A model generated the notes under the pieces. It was not told where the DNA came from, made no database searches, and saw nothing but the letters and a program-made list of their open reading frames with translations. The translations under genes and the position numbers were made by a program. DNA of 64,000 nucleotides from an uncultured Nioella sp. GTDB taxonomy: Bacteria > Pseudomonadota > Alphaproteobacteria > Rhodobacterales > Rhodobacteraceae. Of the stretch, positions 1 to 8,444 are shown in pieces (the stretch's first letter is position 1; the number at the start of each line of letters is the position of its first letter). The stretch is from the NCBI GenBank assembly GCA_947498125.1, contig CANMJH010000001.1:1302001-1366000 (forward strand), given 5' to 3'.

Positions 1-195
1 ATCTGCAAAACTCTGCAAAAGGCCAAAAGCACCAACCACGTTGGGGCCCTTGCGCATCTGGACAGCCGCCCAGATTTTGCGGTCTGCGTACATCAAGAAT
101 GCCAGTGCAACCAGCAGGGGGACCACAAGGAGCAAAACTTGCCCAAGCATGAAAAGACCCATGCCCAAAGTCGTGGTCGTAAAGAATTCAGCCAT
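1..195 (-). CDS. nuoH: NADH-quinone oxidoreductase subunit H, N-terminal part (cut by window edge)
   Basis: Only the first 65 residues are in the window; the gene runs off the left edge. NuoH is the membrane subunit of complex I that forms part of the quinone-binding chamber at the junction with the peripheral arm. The visible part holds a first hydrophobic helix (about residues 10-35) followed by the conserved stretch [17 protein letters not shown] and then GLLQSFAD, which is diagnostic for NuoH/ND1. The ATG at 193-195 is 7 nt after the stop of the preceding small gene (203-622), so it is probably co-transcribed with nuoG. The identification is secure, but nothing can be said about completeness. 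Confidence 0.93.
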   Translation of the reverse strand, partial: MAEFFTTTTLGMGLFMLGQVLLLVVPLLVALAFLMYADRKIWAAVQMRKGPNVVGAFGLLQSFAD

Positions 196-202
196 TAGTC
201 CC

Positions 203-622
203 TCACACCGTCGGTATACCTAGCTCAGCACAGTCAGCGACGACAACTTCTGCGTCAATGGTCTGTAGCCCACGCGGGAGCGCCGGTGACACGGTGTAAA
301 CCGCATCTGCCCGCCAAAGACCAGACTCTTCCTGCACATTTGTGCGGACATGTCGCGCAAAGCCATACCCGCGTATCAATGTATATTGCGCGGCGGCACA
401 TTCTGCATAGTCAGACACATCCTGACTACTGGACGCACCACGCATCTCAACTTGGAAATTCACAATCTCATCGTCCAAAAGCCGCGTTTGAACGCCACGA
501 TACTCAAAAAGCGATCGAGCAGCATCCCGATCAGCTTCGACGGCTTGCGTTGTACACGCCGCGCCGAGGCCGAGCGCGCCAATCGCGGCAAGGCGCGATG
601 ACTTTTTCGGAAGCGCCCCCAT
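203..622 (-). CDS. Hypothetical secreted protein or lipoprotein in the nuo cluster
   Basis: A 139-residue protein between nuoG and nuoH. The ATG at 622 sits 6 nt after the nuoG stop, and a GGAG that overlaps the end of nuoG can serve as its ribosome binding site. The N-terminus is basic (KKSSR), followed by a short hydrophobic Ala/Gly/Leu stretch ending in GAAC near residue 23. This resembles a lipoprotein signal, but the residue at -3 is Gly rather than Leu, so the lipobox is weak. The mature part has two further Cys residues and no family I recognise. Rhodobacter and Paracoccus nuo clusters are known to carry unidentified reading frames between nuo genes; this is probably one of them. Confidence 0.7.
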   Translation of the reverse strand: MGALPKKSSRLAAIGALGLGAACTTQAVEADRDAARSLFEYRGVQTRLLDDEIVNFQVEMRGASSSQDVSDYAECAAAQYTLIRGYGFARHVRTNVQEESGLWRADAVYTVSPALPRGLQTIDAEVVVADCAELGIPTV

Positions 623-628
623 ATGGGC

Positions 629-2647
629 TTACTCCGCCGCGATGGCAGTTTCGCCGCGCGCTTTGGCAGCAGCCGAAAGTTCGGCCATCAGGCTCGAGGC
701 ACGGGCGATGGGGTTGGTCAGATAAAAATCTTTGACCGCGACCCGGAAATCCGCGTCTCCGAGCGATTTAAGCTCAGGCACCTGCAGCTCGTTCAGCGGC
801 ACTTCGTCAATCATTTCCAGATGCGGCGCGGCTTCGACCAAGGCTTGGCGCAAGGCGGCCAGCGAATCGAATGGCAATGCCGCGCCCAGCTCTGCCGAAA
901 GCGCCCGCAGGATCGCCCAGTTTTCCTTGGCCTCGCCCGGGGCAAACCCGGCGCGCAGAGCCAATTGAGGGCGACCTTCTGTATTCACAAAAAGACCCGG
1001 CTCTTCCGTATAGGCCGCACCTGGCAAAATGATATCGGCGCGATGTGCACCGCGGTCGCCGTGGCTACCTTGGTAAATCACGAAAGGACCCGCTTCGATC
1101 TCGACCTCATCGGCGCCAAGATTATAGATCACCTCTGCGCCATCGATTGCAGCCGTCAGCCCGCCTTCGGTCACTGCGCCAATATCAAGCGCACCAACGC
1201 GCGACGCGGCATTGTGCAGAATCATGATTTTGCCATTGGTGCGTTCGGCGGCGCGCATTGCGTGGGCCAAGACAGCCTCGCCATCCGCCTCGTTCAAAGC
1301 ACCTTGCCCTACGATGATGACCGAGCTCTTCTCGACGATGTCGCTGAATTCAAAATTCTCAAGATCGGCCAAAGCCTTACGCGAGGTTCCCATCTCGTAG
1401 ACGTCATATGTCAGGTCAGCAACCGGGCCGATATTGGCGACTTTCGCCCCGTTGATCCAAGACTTGCGGATGCGAGCATTCAGGACCGGCGCTTCTTCGC
1501 GTGGGTTGGTGCCGATCAGCAGAATATATTCTGCCTCATCAATGTCTTCGATAGTGGCCGTGCCAACATAGCCAGAACGGTTATCTGCGGGCAGCTTCGC
1601 GCCGTCAGTGCGGCACTCGACTTGACCGCCCTGCCCTTCAACAAGGGCTTTCAGTGCAAAGGCTGCTTCGGTTGGGGCAAGATCGCCAACAAGCCCGGCA
1701 ATCTTTTTACCCTTCATCGCTGCAGCAGCGGCGGACAGCGCCTCGCCCCAGCTGGCTTTGCGCAGCTTGCCGTTTTCGCGAATGTAGGGGGTGTCCAGAC
1801 GCTGGCGGCGCAGACCGTCCCAAACGAAGCGGGTTTTGTCCGAAATCCACTCTTCATTCACACCATCATGGTTGCGCGGCAGAATGCGCATCACTTCACG
1901 GCCTTTGGTGTCCACGCGAATATTCGACCCAAGCGCATCCATCACATCGATGGTTTCGGTCTTGGTCAGTTCCCATGGGCGGGCAGTAAAGGCGTAAGGC
2001 TTCGAGGTCAGAGCGCCAACCGGGCAAAGATCGATGATATTGCCCTGCAAGTTCGAATCGAGGGTTTGGTTCAGATAAGAGGTAATCTCACTATCTTCAC
2101 CGCGGCCGGTCTGACCCATCTGATGAATACCAGCAACTTCAGTAGTAAAGCGGACGCAGCGGGTGCAGCTGATGCAGCGCGTCATCGTCGTGGCCACAAG
2201 CGGGCCCAGATCCAGATCTTCGCTGGCGCGTTTTACTTCGGTGTAACGAGAATCGGCAAGGCCGTACGCCACGGCTTGGTCCTGCAAGTCACATTCACCG
2301 CCTTGGTCACAGATAGGACAATCCAGCGGGTGGTTGATCAGCAGAAATTCCATCACGCCTTCACGGGCCTTTTTGACCATCGGGCTGTTGGTTTTCACAA
2401 CGGGCGGCTGGCCTTCAGGGCCGGGGCGCAAATCTTTGACTTGCATCGCGCAGGACGCAGCGGGCTTGGGCGGGCCGCCCACAACTTCGACAAGACACAT
2501 CCGGCAATTGCCCGCGATGGAAAGGCGTTCATGATAGCAGAATCGCGGAACCTCGACCCCAGCCTCTTCACAGGCTTGGATCAAGGTCATGGCGGGATCC
2601 ACCTCAACCTCTTTGTCATCGATGATGATTTTGCGTAGCTCGGTCAT
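629..2647 (-). CDS. nuoG: NADH-quinone oxidoreductase subunit G (75-kDa Fe-S subunit)
   Basis: Peripheral-arm subunit of complex I that carries several Fe-S clusters between NuoE/F and NuoI/B. From the chosen start (672 aa) the ligands are visible: C37, C48, C51 and C66 for the [2Fe-2S] cluster; H106, C110, C113 and C119 for the His-ligated cluster; C158, C161, C164 and C208 for the next [4Fe-4S]. A molybdopterin-oxidoreductase-like domain follows. An in-frame extension back to 2701 exists, but the ATG at 2647 is preceded by GGAAGG at good spacing and gives the length usual for Paracoccus/Rhodobacter (about 670). It is separated from the upstream DUF5333-like gene by 240 nt containing a strong terminator-like hairpin. 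Confidence 0.97.
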   Translation of the reverse strand: MTELRKIIIDDKEVEVDPAMTLIQACEEAGVEVPRFCYHERLSIAGNCRMCLVEVVGGPPKPAASCAMQVKDLRPGPEGQPPVVKTNSPMVKKAREGVMEFLLINHPLDCPICDQGGECDLQDQAVAYGLADSRYTEVKRASEDLDLGPLVATTMTRCISCTRCVRFTTEVAGIHQMGQTGRGEDSEITSYLNQTLDSNLQGNIIDLCPVGALTSKPYAFTARPWELTKTETIDVMDALGSNIRVDTKGREVMRILPRNHDGVNEEWISDKTRFVWDGLRRQRLDTPYIRENGKLRKASWGEALSAAAAAMKGKKIAGLVGDLAPTEAAFALKALVEGQGGQVECRTDGAKLPADNRSGYVGTATIEDIDEAEYILLIGTNPREEAPVLNARIRKSWINGAKVANIGPVADLTYDVYEMGTSRKALADLENFEFSDIVEKSSVIIVGQGALNEADGEAVLAHAMRAAERTNGKIMILHNAASRVGALDIGAVTEGGLTAAIDGAEVIYNLGADEVEIEAGPFVIYQGSHGDRGAHRADIILPGAAYTEEPGLFVNTEGRPQLALRAGFAPGEAKENWAILRALSAELGAALPFDSLAALRQALVEAAPHLEMIDEVPLNELQVPELKSLGDADFRVAVKDFYLTNPIARASSLMAELSAAAKARGETAIAAE

Positions 2648-2830
2648 GGCTTCACCTTCCAGCATCGCGGCGTTCCGGAGTGCTATTGGCGCATCGCCCA
2701 TGCCCTGCCCGGTTTCACGCGGAGAATTTCCTTACCCTCTAGTGCCGCGCTTGCGGGGATTTTGCAACGCGACACTTGGGAATTTTTACGTTTTTAGAGC
2801 TGTTTTGGCAGGACAATTTGCCCCTACAGG

Positions 2831-2870
2831 AAAAAACCCGTCTCAGCGGGCCAGCCAAGACGGGTTTTTG
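2831..2870. terminator. Strong bidirectional terminator-like hairpin inside the nuo cluster
   Basis: A perfect 12-bp inverted repeat: AAAAACCCGTCT at 2832-2843 and AGACGGGTTTTT at 2858-2869, with a 14-nt loop. On either strand the GC stem is followed by five or more T residues. It lies between the DUF5333-like gene (ending 2888) and nuoG (starting 2647), both on the minus strand, so it should cut or attenuate transcription within the nuo cluster. Confidence 0.8.
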
Positions 2871-2887
2871 AGCCTATTTTTCAAGGG

Positions 2888-3292
2888 TCAGCGTAACAAA
2901 AGACCAATTTGCGAGCCTGCCGCAATTTCCTCATGCCCAACTGTGCAATATCCCTCAATCATTGTGGGAGACGCACCGCGTGGTTCCAGCCGTGCGTCGG
3001 CTAGGGCGCGAATACGGTCCTGTTCGGCCTCACTATTCACGTATGATCGGATCTCATCGCGCGAAAACCCCAGATCTTCTGCCAGATTCACCATCCCCTC
3101 GATGTAAGATAACGCACGAAGGCGGCGGGCGGAAATTTCTGGGCACCGATTGTGAACATGGCGGGCAATTGCGAATTGAATCAGCCCTTCGCGAATCTGT
3201 GGGTTATTGCGCAAAGCTTCAAAATCGTCGGCCGCAGCCGGCAGCGCCATCAGAGCGGCAAAAGCAAAGGAAGAAAGGAATCGGGTCGTCAT
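2888..3292 (-). CDS. DUF5333-like periplasmic protein
   Basis: A 134-residue secreted protein. The ATG at 3292 begins a clear signal peptide (MTTRFLSSFAFAALMALPAAA, cleavage after AAA). The mature part contains the pattern CPEISARRLRALSYIEG, a central acidic helical stretch (YVNSEAEQDR) and a C-terminal YCTVG...GSQIGLLLR. This matches my memory of DUF5333, a Rhodobacterales family found in the nuo region; its function is unknown. Two Cys remain in the mature protein (in RCPEIS and EGYCTVG) and could form a disulfide. An upstream in-frame extension to 3328 would bury the signal peptide, so I reject it. A terminator-like hairpin follows at 2831-2870. Confidence 0.8.
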   Translation of the reverse strand: MTTRFLSSFAFAALMALPAAADDFEALRNNPQIREGLIQFAIARHVHNRCPEISARRLRALSYIEGMVNLAEDLGFSRDEIRSYVNSEAEQDRIRALADARLEPRGASPTMIEGYCTVGHEEIAAGSQIGLLLR

Positions 3293-3424
3293 AAAAAGGC
3301 CTTTGGGTTTAGTCATCAGAGGCACCAAATATGGGATGCCCTGCGCCTGTCATTCAATAACAGCGCCGCGTTATCCGCTAGAATAACCCTTTAGTCTTAG
3401 GGGATCGGCAGGGAATTGCCGGTG

Positions 3425-3718
3425 TTAAAGGCGCACGCCCCAGAAGGCCACGATCAGGTAGATCACCAAGATCACACAGCCAACGGCCAGCGTCGTATAA
3501 ATTGCGGCCTCAAGTTTTTCGGGGGTGTTCAGGAAAATCATGATCATTCCGGCAATCAAAAGGCCCATCACGGCCCCAAGGATCGAGCCCCCGACACCAA
3601 ACGTATAGCCAAAATAGACGCCAAGTCCGATGAAAACCAAGAAAACGGTCGTCATCCAAGCCCGGTAAAACCCGACAAGAACCGGGCGCTCTGCGCCCTG
3701 CATATGGTGATCTGCCAA
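3425..3718 (-). CDS. Small integral membrane protein, TTG start
   Basis: A 97-residue protein with about three hydrophobic segments (roughly residues 18-38, 40-62 and 72-92 from the chosen start). The start is a TTG at 3718, because AGGAGG lies 5 nt upstream of it; the first ATG (3703) lacks such a signal. Upstream sequence remains open to 4102 but reads like non-coding DNA. The family is not recognised. It stands alone between the 91-residue gene and the DUF5333-like gene on the same strand, with 446 nt of non-coding DNA upstream, so it may have its own promoter. A role with complex I is only guilt by association. Confidence 0.75.
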   Translation of the reverse strand: MADHHMQGAERPVLVGFYRAWMTTVFLVFIGLGVYFGYTFGVGGSILGAVMGLLIAGMIMIFLNTPEKLEAAIYTTLAVGCVILVIYLIVAFWGVRL

Positions 3719-4164
3719 TTTTGCCTCCTGCTCAGAGGTTGCCCCATTTGGCCCGTTTTCGGACCTGATTTTGAGGGCAGCATAAGGGGTTAGAAGGCGT
3801 TCATCAACTCCCCTTCCGAGAATTGGGACGGAGACCTGTTGCAATGGCGACTCAGTGATTTCTGATAGCACTGCCAGATTCCAGAAGGGTTCTAGATTTG
3901 TCTGCCTCGGTTTCGTGCGAAGGCCACCGGAGGGCCATAGCCTCCTCGTGGGATGGCGATCTAACTTGGAATTGTTTCGCTTTATCTCACAATGCACTTC
4001 CAAGCTGAATTCATCACGTAGGTCTAACCAAATCGCCAGCCCGCCGGAACGGTCTCTCGTGCATTGCCAACAATGCAATGCCGACAGTTGATTGCGACGC
4101 AATCACCGATAGGCAGGCGATGGCCCGGACGGCTTGCGCCGCATTATTATTGGCAATGGTATTG
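3719..4164. other. 446-nt intergenic stretch within the nuo cluster
   Basis: I see no convincing gene here; the open frame extending the 97-residue gene upstream has a composition unlike its neighbours. It contains a perfect 7-bp inverted repeat with a 4-nt loop (TGCATTG at 4060-4066, CAATGCA at 4071-4077). The gap is long for a cluster in which most neighbours overlap or abut, so it is a plausible place for an internal promoter or a decayed gene. Confidence 0.5.
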
Positions 4165-4440
4165 TCAGTTACGTTTCGATGTCAGAGCCAGAAACAGGAC
4201 AATAAGTGCTTGGCCAAGATATGCACTAAAAGCTCCAAGGCCATCAGATGTTCTGTTAAGCCTGTTTGGAAATACCAGATGGGCGTTCAAAGTATACCAC
4301 CAGCCAAATGCAATCAGTATGATCGCTGAAACGCCCCACATCCAGCTGCGATCAAGACGGTACGCCAATACAAAGATAGCCAAGGCTTGTGTAAACAACG
4401 CCAAGAAAAGAGTGGAAATCGTAATACCTATGCCGCTCAT
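4165..4440 (-). CDS. Small integral membrane protein coupled to nuoF
   Basis: A 91-residue hydrophobic protein with about three membrane segments (near residues 6-26, 32-50 and 70-86), ending in the basic tail TSKRN. Its ATG (4440) overlaps the nuoF stop in an ATGA arrangement, so translation is probably coupled to nuoF. That is the best evidence that it is real, since the family is not recognised. The segment [20 protein letters not shown] is the most distinctive part. It is the last gene before the 446-nt gap. Confidence 0.7.
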   Translation of the reverse strand: MSGIGITISTLFLALFTQALAIFVLAYRLDRSWMWGVSAIILIAFGWWYTLNAHLVFPNRLNRTSDGLGAFSAYLGQALIVLFLALTSKRN

Positions 4441-5735
4441 TCCGCAGCGACGGCACTCATCCGGCCGGTTTGCTGTGCTTTGATCCGGTCCTCGATCTCA
4501 TCACGGAAGTTGCGGATGAGGCCTTGGATCGGCCAGGCTGCCGCGTCGCCAAGGGCGCAAATGGTGTGGCCCTCGACCTGTTTGGTCACATCCCACAGCA
4601 TATCAATCTCTTCGGGATCGGCATTGCCCTGCACCAGACGGTCCATCACGCGCATCATCCAGCCGGTGCCTTCACGGCAAGGCGTACATTGGCCACAGCT
4701 TTCGTGCTTGTAGAATTTCGACAGGCGCCAGATGGCTTTGATGATGTCGGTTGACTGATCCATGACGATCACCGCTGCCGTTCCAAGGCCCGAGCCCAGA
4801 TCATTGCGCAGGTAATCGAAATCCATGATCGCATCGCGCATGTTTTCACCGCGCACGCAGGGCACAGACGATCCACCGGGAATCACAGCCTTGAGGTTAT
4901 CCCAACCGCCGCGAATGCCGCCGCAATGTTTCTCGATCAGCTCTTCGAAGGAAATCGACATCGCCTCTTCGACAACACATGGCGTGTTCACATGGCCGGA
5001 AATCGCGAAAAGCTTGGTGCCCGCATTGTTGGCGCGACCAAAGCCAGCGAACCAATCCGCGCCGCGGCGCAAGATGGTCGGCACAACAGCGATTGATTCG
5101 ACATTGTTCACCGTTGTTGGGCAGCCATAAAGACCTGCACCGGCCGGGAAAGGCGGCTTCATGCGAGGCATGCCCTTTTTGCCTTCAAGGCTTTCAATGA
5201 GGGCGGTTTCTTCGCCGCAGATATATGCGCCAGCGCCGTGATGCAGGTACAAATCGAAATCCCAGCCCGAACCAGCGGCGTTTTTGCCAAGCATGCCGGC
5301 GTCATAGGCTTCGTCAATCGCGGCCTGCAGGGCCTCGCGCTCGCGGATAAACTCGCCGCGGATATAAATATAGGACGCATGTGCCCCCATCGCGAAGCTA
5401 GCGATCAAAGCGCCTTCGATCAGCGTATGGGGATCATTGCGCATGATCTCGCGGTCTTTACAGGTGCCGGGTTCAGATTCGTCGGCATTGATAACCAGAT
5501 AAGACGGGCGACCATCGCTTTCTTTGGGCATGAACGACCATTTAAGACCGGTAGGGAACCCTGCCCCGCCACGACCACGCAAGCCCGAGGCTTTCATAAT
5601 CTCGACAATCTTATCTTTTCCCAGACCAATCAGGTCCTTAGTGCCGTCCCAATGGCCACGCGCCTGCGCCCCGGCAAGGGTGCGGTCATGCATGCCATAG
5701 ATATTGGTAAAGATACGATCTTGATCCTGAAGCAT
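4437..5735 (-). CDS. nuoF: NADH-quinone oxidoreductase subunit F (NADH- and FMN-binding)
   Basis: The 51-kDa subunit of complex I that binds NADH, FMN and a [4Fe-4S] cluster. From the ATG at 5735 it has 432 residues, close to Paracoccus Nqo1. The glycine-rich nucleotide-binding segment [13 protein letters not shown] is at 54-66, the FMN-site stretch [14 protein letters not shown] at 172-185, and the cluster ligands are C347, C350, C353 and C393. An in-frame extension to 5885 runs through the preceding gene and is rejected. The start lies 2 nt after the DUF5337-like stop, and the stop overlaps the start of the 91-residue membrane protein. Confidence 0.97.
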   Translation of the reverse strand: MLQDQDRIFTNIYGMHDRTLAGAQARGHWDGTKDLIGLGKDKIVEIMKASGLRGRGGAGFPTGLKWSFMPKESDGRPSYLVINADESEPGTCKDREIMRNDPHTLIEGALIASFAMGAHASYIYIRGEFIREREALQAAIDEAYDAGMLGKNAAGSGWDFDLYLHHGAGAYICGEETALIESLEGKKGMPRMKPPFPAGAGLYGCPTTVNNVESIAVVPTILRRGADWFAGFGRANNAGTKLFAISGHVNTPCVVEEAMSISFEELIEKHCGGIRGGWDNLKAVIPGGSSVPCVRGENMRDAIMDFDYLRNDLGSGLGTAAVIVMDQSTDIIKAIWRLSKFYKHESCGQCTPCREGTGWMMRVMDRLVQGNADPEEIDMLWDVTKQVEGHTICALGDAAAWPIQGLIRNFRDEIEDRIKAQQTGRMSAVAAE

Positions 5736-5737
5736 CC

Positions 5738-5962
5738 TCAGTCCCTTTCTGCGCGGCGGGCTTGCCAGACCTGATACGTTACTATCAGCGCCCAGACCAG
5801 TGCCGCAATTGCCGCAAAGTCGAACAAATACGCATAACGCACGGGCAAGCCCAAACGTCCACCCAAGAATTGTGCAAGCATCCATAAAATCATGGTCGCC
5901 GCCATAACGATGGAGGCGATCCGCGCCTTTCGGGCGTGATCTGGTACTTTATTGGTGGTCAT
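5738..5962 (-). CDS. DUF5337-like small membrane protein
   Basis: A 74-residue protein with two membrane helices (about residues 17-36 and 43-64) and short basic tails (HARKARIAS at the N-terminus, QARRAERD at the C-terminus). The pattern [14 protein letters not shown] followed by [19 protein letters not shown] matches my memory of DUF5337, a family seen beside nuoF in Rhodobacterales. It ends 2 nt before the nuoF start, so it is part of the same transcript. Its function is unknown; a role in complex I assembly is an inference from position alone. Confidence 0.78.
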   Translation of the reverse strand: MTTNKVPDHARKARIASIVMAATMILWMLAQFLGGRLGLPVRYAYLFDFAAIAALVWALIVTYQVWQARRAERD

Positions 5963-6101
5963 AGGGGCGATGCCGCCTTTTCCGCCTGACTTGAGTGCCC
6001 CAGAATTAAGACAGAGGGCAGCAGTTTGTCCACCGCCCTCGGCCTAGTTTTCAGACAAAACCCGCTGCGACAAAACGCGGGAAAGGGATTTGCGGTGCCG
6101 A

Positions 6102-6698
6102 TCACACCAAAGCGGCGGCCGAACCGATCACGTCATAGCGCGAACAGCTTAGCTTGAACCCCGGCAATTTTCCCTCGATCTCATCTATGCCAGCCGCATC
6201 AAGGGTGGCGATTTGATCGAAATGATAAACACCAATGTCATTGAGATTCGCGGCCAGTTTTGCCCCGATCCCTTTGACTTTTGTCAGATCGTCGGCGACG
6301 CCTTTGCGCGGCGCAGACAATGTCTGAAATTTGGCGGCGGGCTCCACCGGTTGCGGGGCTTCAGGTTCTACCGCCGCCTCAACCGTTTCAACCGCAGCTT
6401 CCGTCACGGCGTCTGCGACGTCTTCAACCGGAGCCGGGTCTTCTATCGCAACAGGTGCGGGCGCTGGTTTTGGCGTAGGAACAAACTCAACAACAACATC
6501 TTTTTTAGGAGCTGCGCTGTCTGAAGGTGCCTCTATGGCGCGCAGTAGCGTCTCGAAGAACGTCAGCGGAGTCTTTACGGCAACTTCAACGCTCTGCGTT
6601 GCAGCATCACTGCAGAAAAGCGCCGCCTGTTGCGAGGCGACGCAGAAATTGGCGGAAGCCGCCAATGATTTTGACCAGATTGATTCAACGTAAGTCAT
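6102..6698 (-). CDS. Helix-hairpin-helix (COG3743-like) protein with amphipathic N-terminus
   Basis: A 198-residue protein in three parts: an N-terminal helical region (about 1-58) with a phasin-like feel but no firm family, an Ala/Pro/Glu-rich linker (about 60-128), and a C-terminal domain (about 133-198) reading DDLTKVKGIGAKLAANLNDIG and then YHFDQIATL. The last domain is the helix-hairpin-helix module, sometimes labelled flap-endonuclease-1-like 5' nuclease, that also ends NuoE and the 234-residue neighbour in this cluster. It is the most divergent of the three copies. No nuclease active site is visible, so a binding or tethering role is more likely. Confidence 0.8.
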   Translation of the reverse strand: MTYVESIWSKSLAASANFCVASQQAALFCSDAATQSVEVAVKTPLTFFETLLRAIEAPSDSAAPKKDVVVEFVPTPKPAPAPVAIEDPAPVEDVADAVTEAAVETVEAAVEPEAPQPVEPAAKFQTLSAPRKGVADDLTKVKGIGAKLAANLNDIGVYHFDQIATLDAAGIDEIEGKLPGFKLSCSRYDVIGSAAALV

Positions 6699-6742
6699 GT
6701 GGTCACGGTCCTCTTCGGATGATTTACAACATCCTCCCGCCC

Positions 6743-7447
6743 TCAGTATACATCGCCATCGTCAACTTTTCTTGAAAAATCCGTGTCTCCGCCTGCGGCT
6801 AATAGCGCCGCCTGTCCAAGCCAATCATCACGGGTCACACGGCCCTTAAATCCTTTCAGATTTTCGTCCATCCAAGCCACATCCGCCGGTGTCCAAGCCG
6901 CGATTTGGTCGAAATGGAAGATACCGAGCGAGTGCAGCAATTGCTCAAGCTTTGGACCCACACCTTTGATGCGTTTCAGATCATCCGGGCCGCCGTCACG
7001 TGCAGCGTCCAGACCCGTCGGCTGGGCCGGTTCGTCAGATGGAATCGGTTCGGGATCGGCTGCAGCTTCGGGCTCTGGTTCTGGCTCGGGCGCAGGGTCC
7101 TCTTCAGCAACTGGCGCTTCGGGGATAGGCTCTGGCTCTGGCTCGGGATCAGGTTCCGCTTCGGCTACGGGTGCAGGTTCGGGTTCGGGGGCCGGCGTGG
7201 GTGCTGCAACCGGAGCAGGCGCAGAACTTGCCACCGCATCGACAGAGCCGTGACTGCCCACTTCATCCCCTGTGCAAAGCACCGCGCGCAGCAAAAAGGC
7301 GCCGCCAACGGTAATTATTGCTCCGATTATGATCGCCCAAAGCCAACCAATATCTGTGCCAAAGCCCAAAATCACAGCAACAATCACGCCTGCTATCGCG
7401 CTCATGATCCAGCAATTGGTCGGACAATCTTCACTATCAAACGTCAT
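6743..7447 (-). CDS. Membrane-anchored helix-hairpin-helix protein with Pro-Glu linker
   Basis: A 234-residue protein. Two membrane helices (about 13-31 and 34-54) are followed by a long Pro/Glu/Ala linker with many EPEP repeats (about 72-145), then a helix-hairpin-helix domain (about 150-215) with DDLKRIKGVGPKLEQLLHSLG and [20 protein letters not shown]. This domain is nearly the same as the tail of NuoE, 1 kb away. The layout suggests a domain held on a flexible arm on one side of the membrane. A GGGGGAG lies upstream of the ATG at 7447. The low-complexity linker explains several spurious reading frames on the other strand. Confidence 0.85.
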   Translation of the reverse strand: MTFDSEDCPTNCWIMSAIAGVIVAVILGFGTDIGWLWAIIIGAIITVGGAFLLRAVLCTGDEVGSHGSVDAVASSAPAPVAAPTPAPEPEPAPVAEAEPDPEPEPEPIPEAPVAEEDPAPEPEPEPEAAADPEPIPSDEPAQPTGLDAARDGGPDDLKRIKGVGPKLEQLLHSLGIFHFDQIAAWTPADVAWMDENLKGFKGRVTRDDWLGQAALLAAGGDTDFSRKVDDGDVY

Positions 7448-7541
7448 ATTCCGGTCTCTCCCCCTTGGAATTATTCAGGGGATTAGACACGAAGGACGCA
7501 AAATCGCGAAGAAAAATATTAAAAAGTGCGGGCCGGGACGC

Positions 7542-8369
7542 CTATTCGGACTCTGGCTCAGGCGTTTTGCCCTCCAAAAGTGCAGTCTTTTCGGCCAGTT
7601 CCGCTTTCAGCGCATCCACCTTGCGCTGCATACGCGTCATGCGAGTCTGATAATGCATTGCGATCAAATATGAGCTGGCACGTGGCGAAATGCGGTGCTC
7701 ATCCAAAAGCGGATCAATGGGCGTGCCATCTTTGATATAGAGCAGCACATTTTGCATGAGCCATGGAAAGGCCCGCTGCCATTCTGCCATCCGGCGACGG
7801 ATTGGATCGTAGCAAGCATAGCCTTGATTGGCGAATTTCTTGGCCCAGTCCGATTGGTAGCGCAGGTTGATATGGCCTGCTCCGCCCTGCCCCGGAACAC
7901 CTGCCGAGAAAAGGACGATATCAGACAACTTGCAAAGGTCCTCAACAAAGGTCGGGCTGCGGCGGGGGCGCAAATGCTCGCCCACTTCGATGGATACGGC
8001 CATGTCGTAGCGTTTGGTCGACTTAAGAGGATCGTTCAAATCGGCATACCGATAGGTCTTTTTGGGGATGACAGTCTCTTTGTCCTTCATCCATTCGCCG
8101 TCGACGCCCTTAATCGTTGCATCTCGATCCGCGCAGGACTTCAGAAAGAACCCCATGCCGCAGCCAACGTCAATGACGGATTTTGGTTGCACATATTTCC
8201 AGAGGATGTCGGCCATATAATCAGCATTGGCCTGCCGTTTATCAGCCTGTTCAACGTGACCTGCAAACATATCATCGTAATCGTGGATCACGCGCTGACC
8301 CTCCTGCTCAATCCAATACGATGCAGGCGTCCCGGCGCATTGCGCACGGTTTGATCTTATTACTGACAT
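7542..8369 (-). CDS. Class I SAM-dependent methyltransferase with C-terminal coiled coil
   Basis: A 275-residue protein. SAM motif I is VIDVGCGMGFFL (about residues 65-76), with an acidic GVDGEW strand-2 end downstream and a central domain (about 30-170). The C-terminal 45 residues form a predicted coiled coil (MQRKVDALKAELAEK). The fold resembles methyltransferases found with surface-glycan or lipid-modification genes; the substrate is unknown. It sits between nuoE and the 234-residue helix-hairpin-helix gene, with about 75 and 94 nt spacers, so it is likely part of the nuo transcript. A CGGCCC-AAA-GGGCCG hairpin (8379-8393) ends about 10 nt before the start and might affect its translation. 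Confidence 0.82.
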   Translation of the reverse strand: MSVIRSNRAQCAGTPASYWIEQEGQRVIHDYDDMFAGHVEQADKRQANADYMADILWKYVQPKSVIDVGCGMGFFLKSCADRDATIKGVDGEWMKDKETVIPKKTYRYADLNDPLKSTKRYDMAVSIEVGEHLRPRRSPTFVEDLCKLSDIVLFSAGVPGQGGAGHINLRYQSDWAKKFANQGYACYDPIRRRMAEWQRAFPWLMQNVLLYIKDGTPIDPLLDEHRISPRASSYLIAMHYQTRMTRMQRKVDALKAELAEKTALLEGKTPEPESE

Positions 8370-8444
8370 GCCTGCTTGCGGCCCTTTGGGCCGTTCTTAG
8401 CAAACAGAGTGCCGGGAATTGCCGGTTATGGAAAGCGCCGGGAT

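Noticed and set aside
623-2638. A 671-residue open frame on the plus strand opposite nuoG
   Set aside because: It is fully antisense to nuoG, whose Fe-S ligands and length are intact. The frame is kept open by GC-rich codon use, and the predicted protein has no recognisable fold.
3425-4102. Long version (225 residues) of the small membrane protein
   Set aside because: The upstream 128 residues look non-coding, while the TTG at 3718 has an AGGAGG at ideal distance.
6061-6090. Hairpin CCCGC/GCGGG after the 198-residue gene
   Set aside because: The stem has only five pairs with an 11-nt loop and a short T tract, too weak to call a terminator.
6743-7253. Plus-strand Gly/Ser-rich frames opposite the Pro-Glu linker
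   Set aside because: They are the reverse complement of the EPEP repeats and have no start signal.
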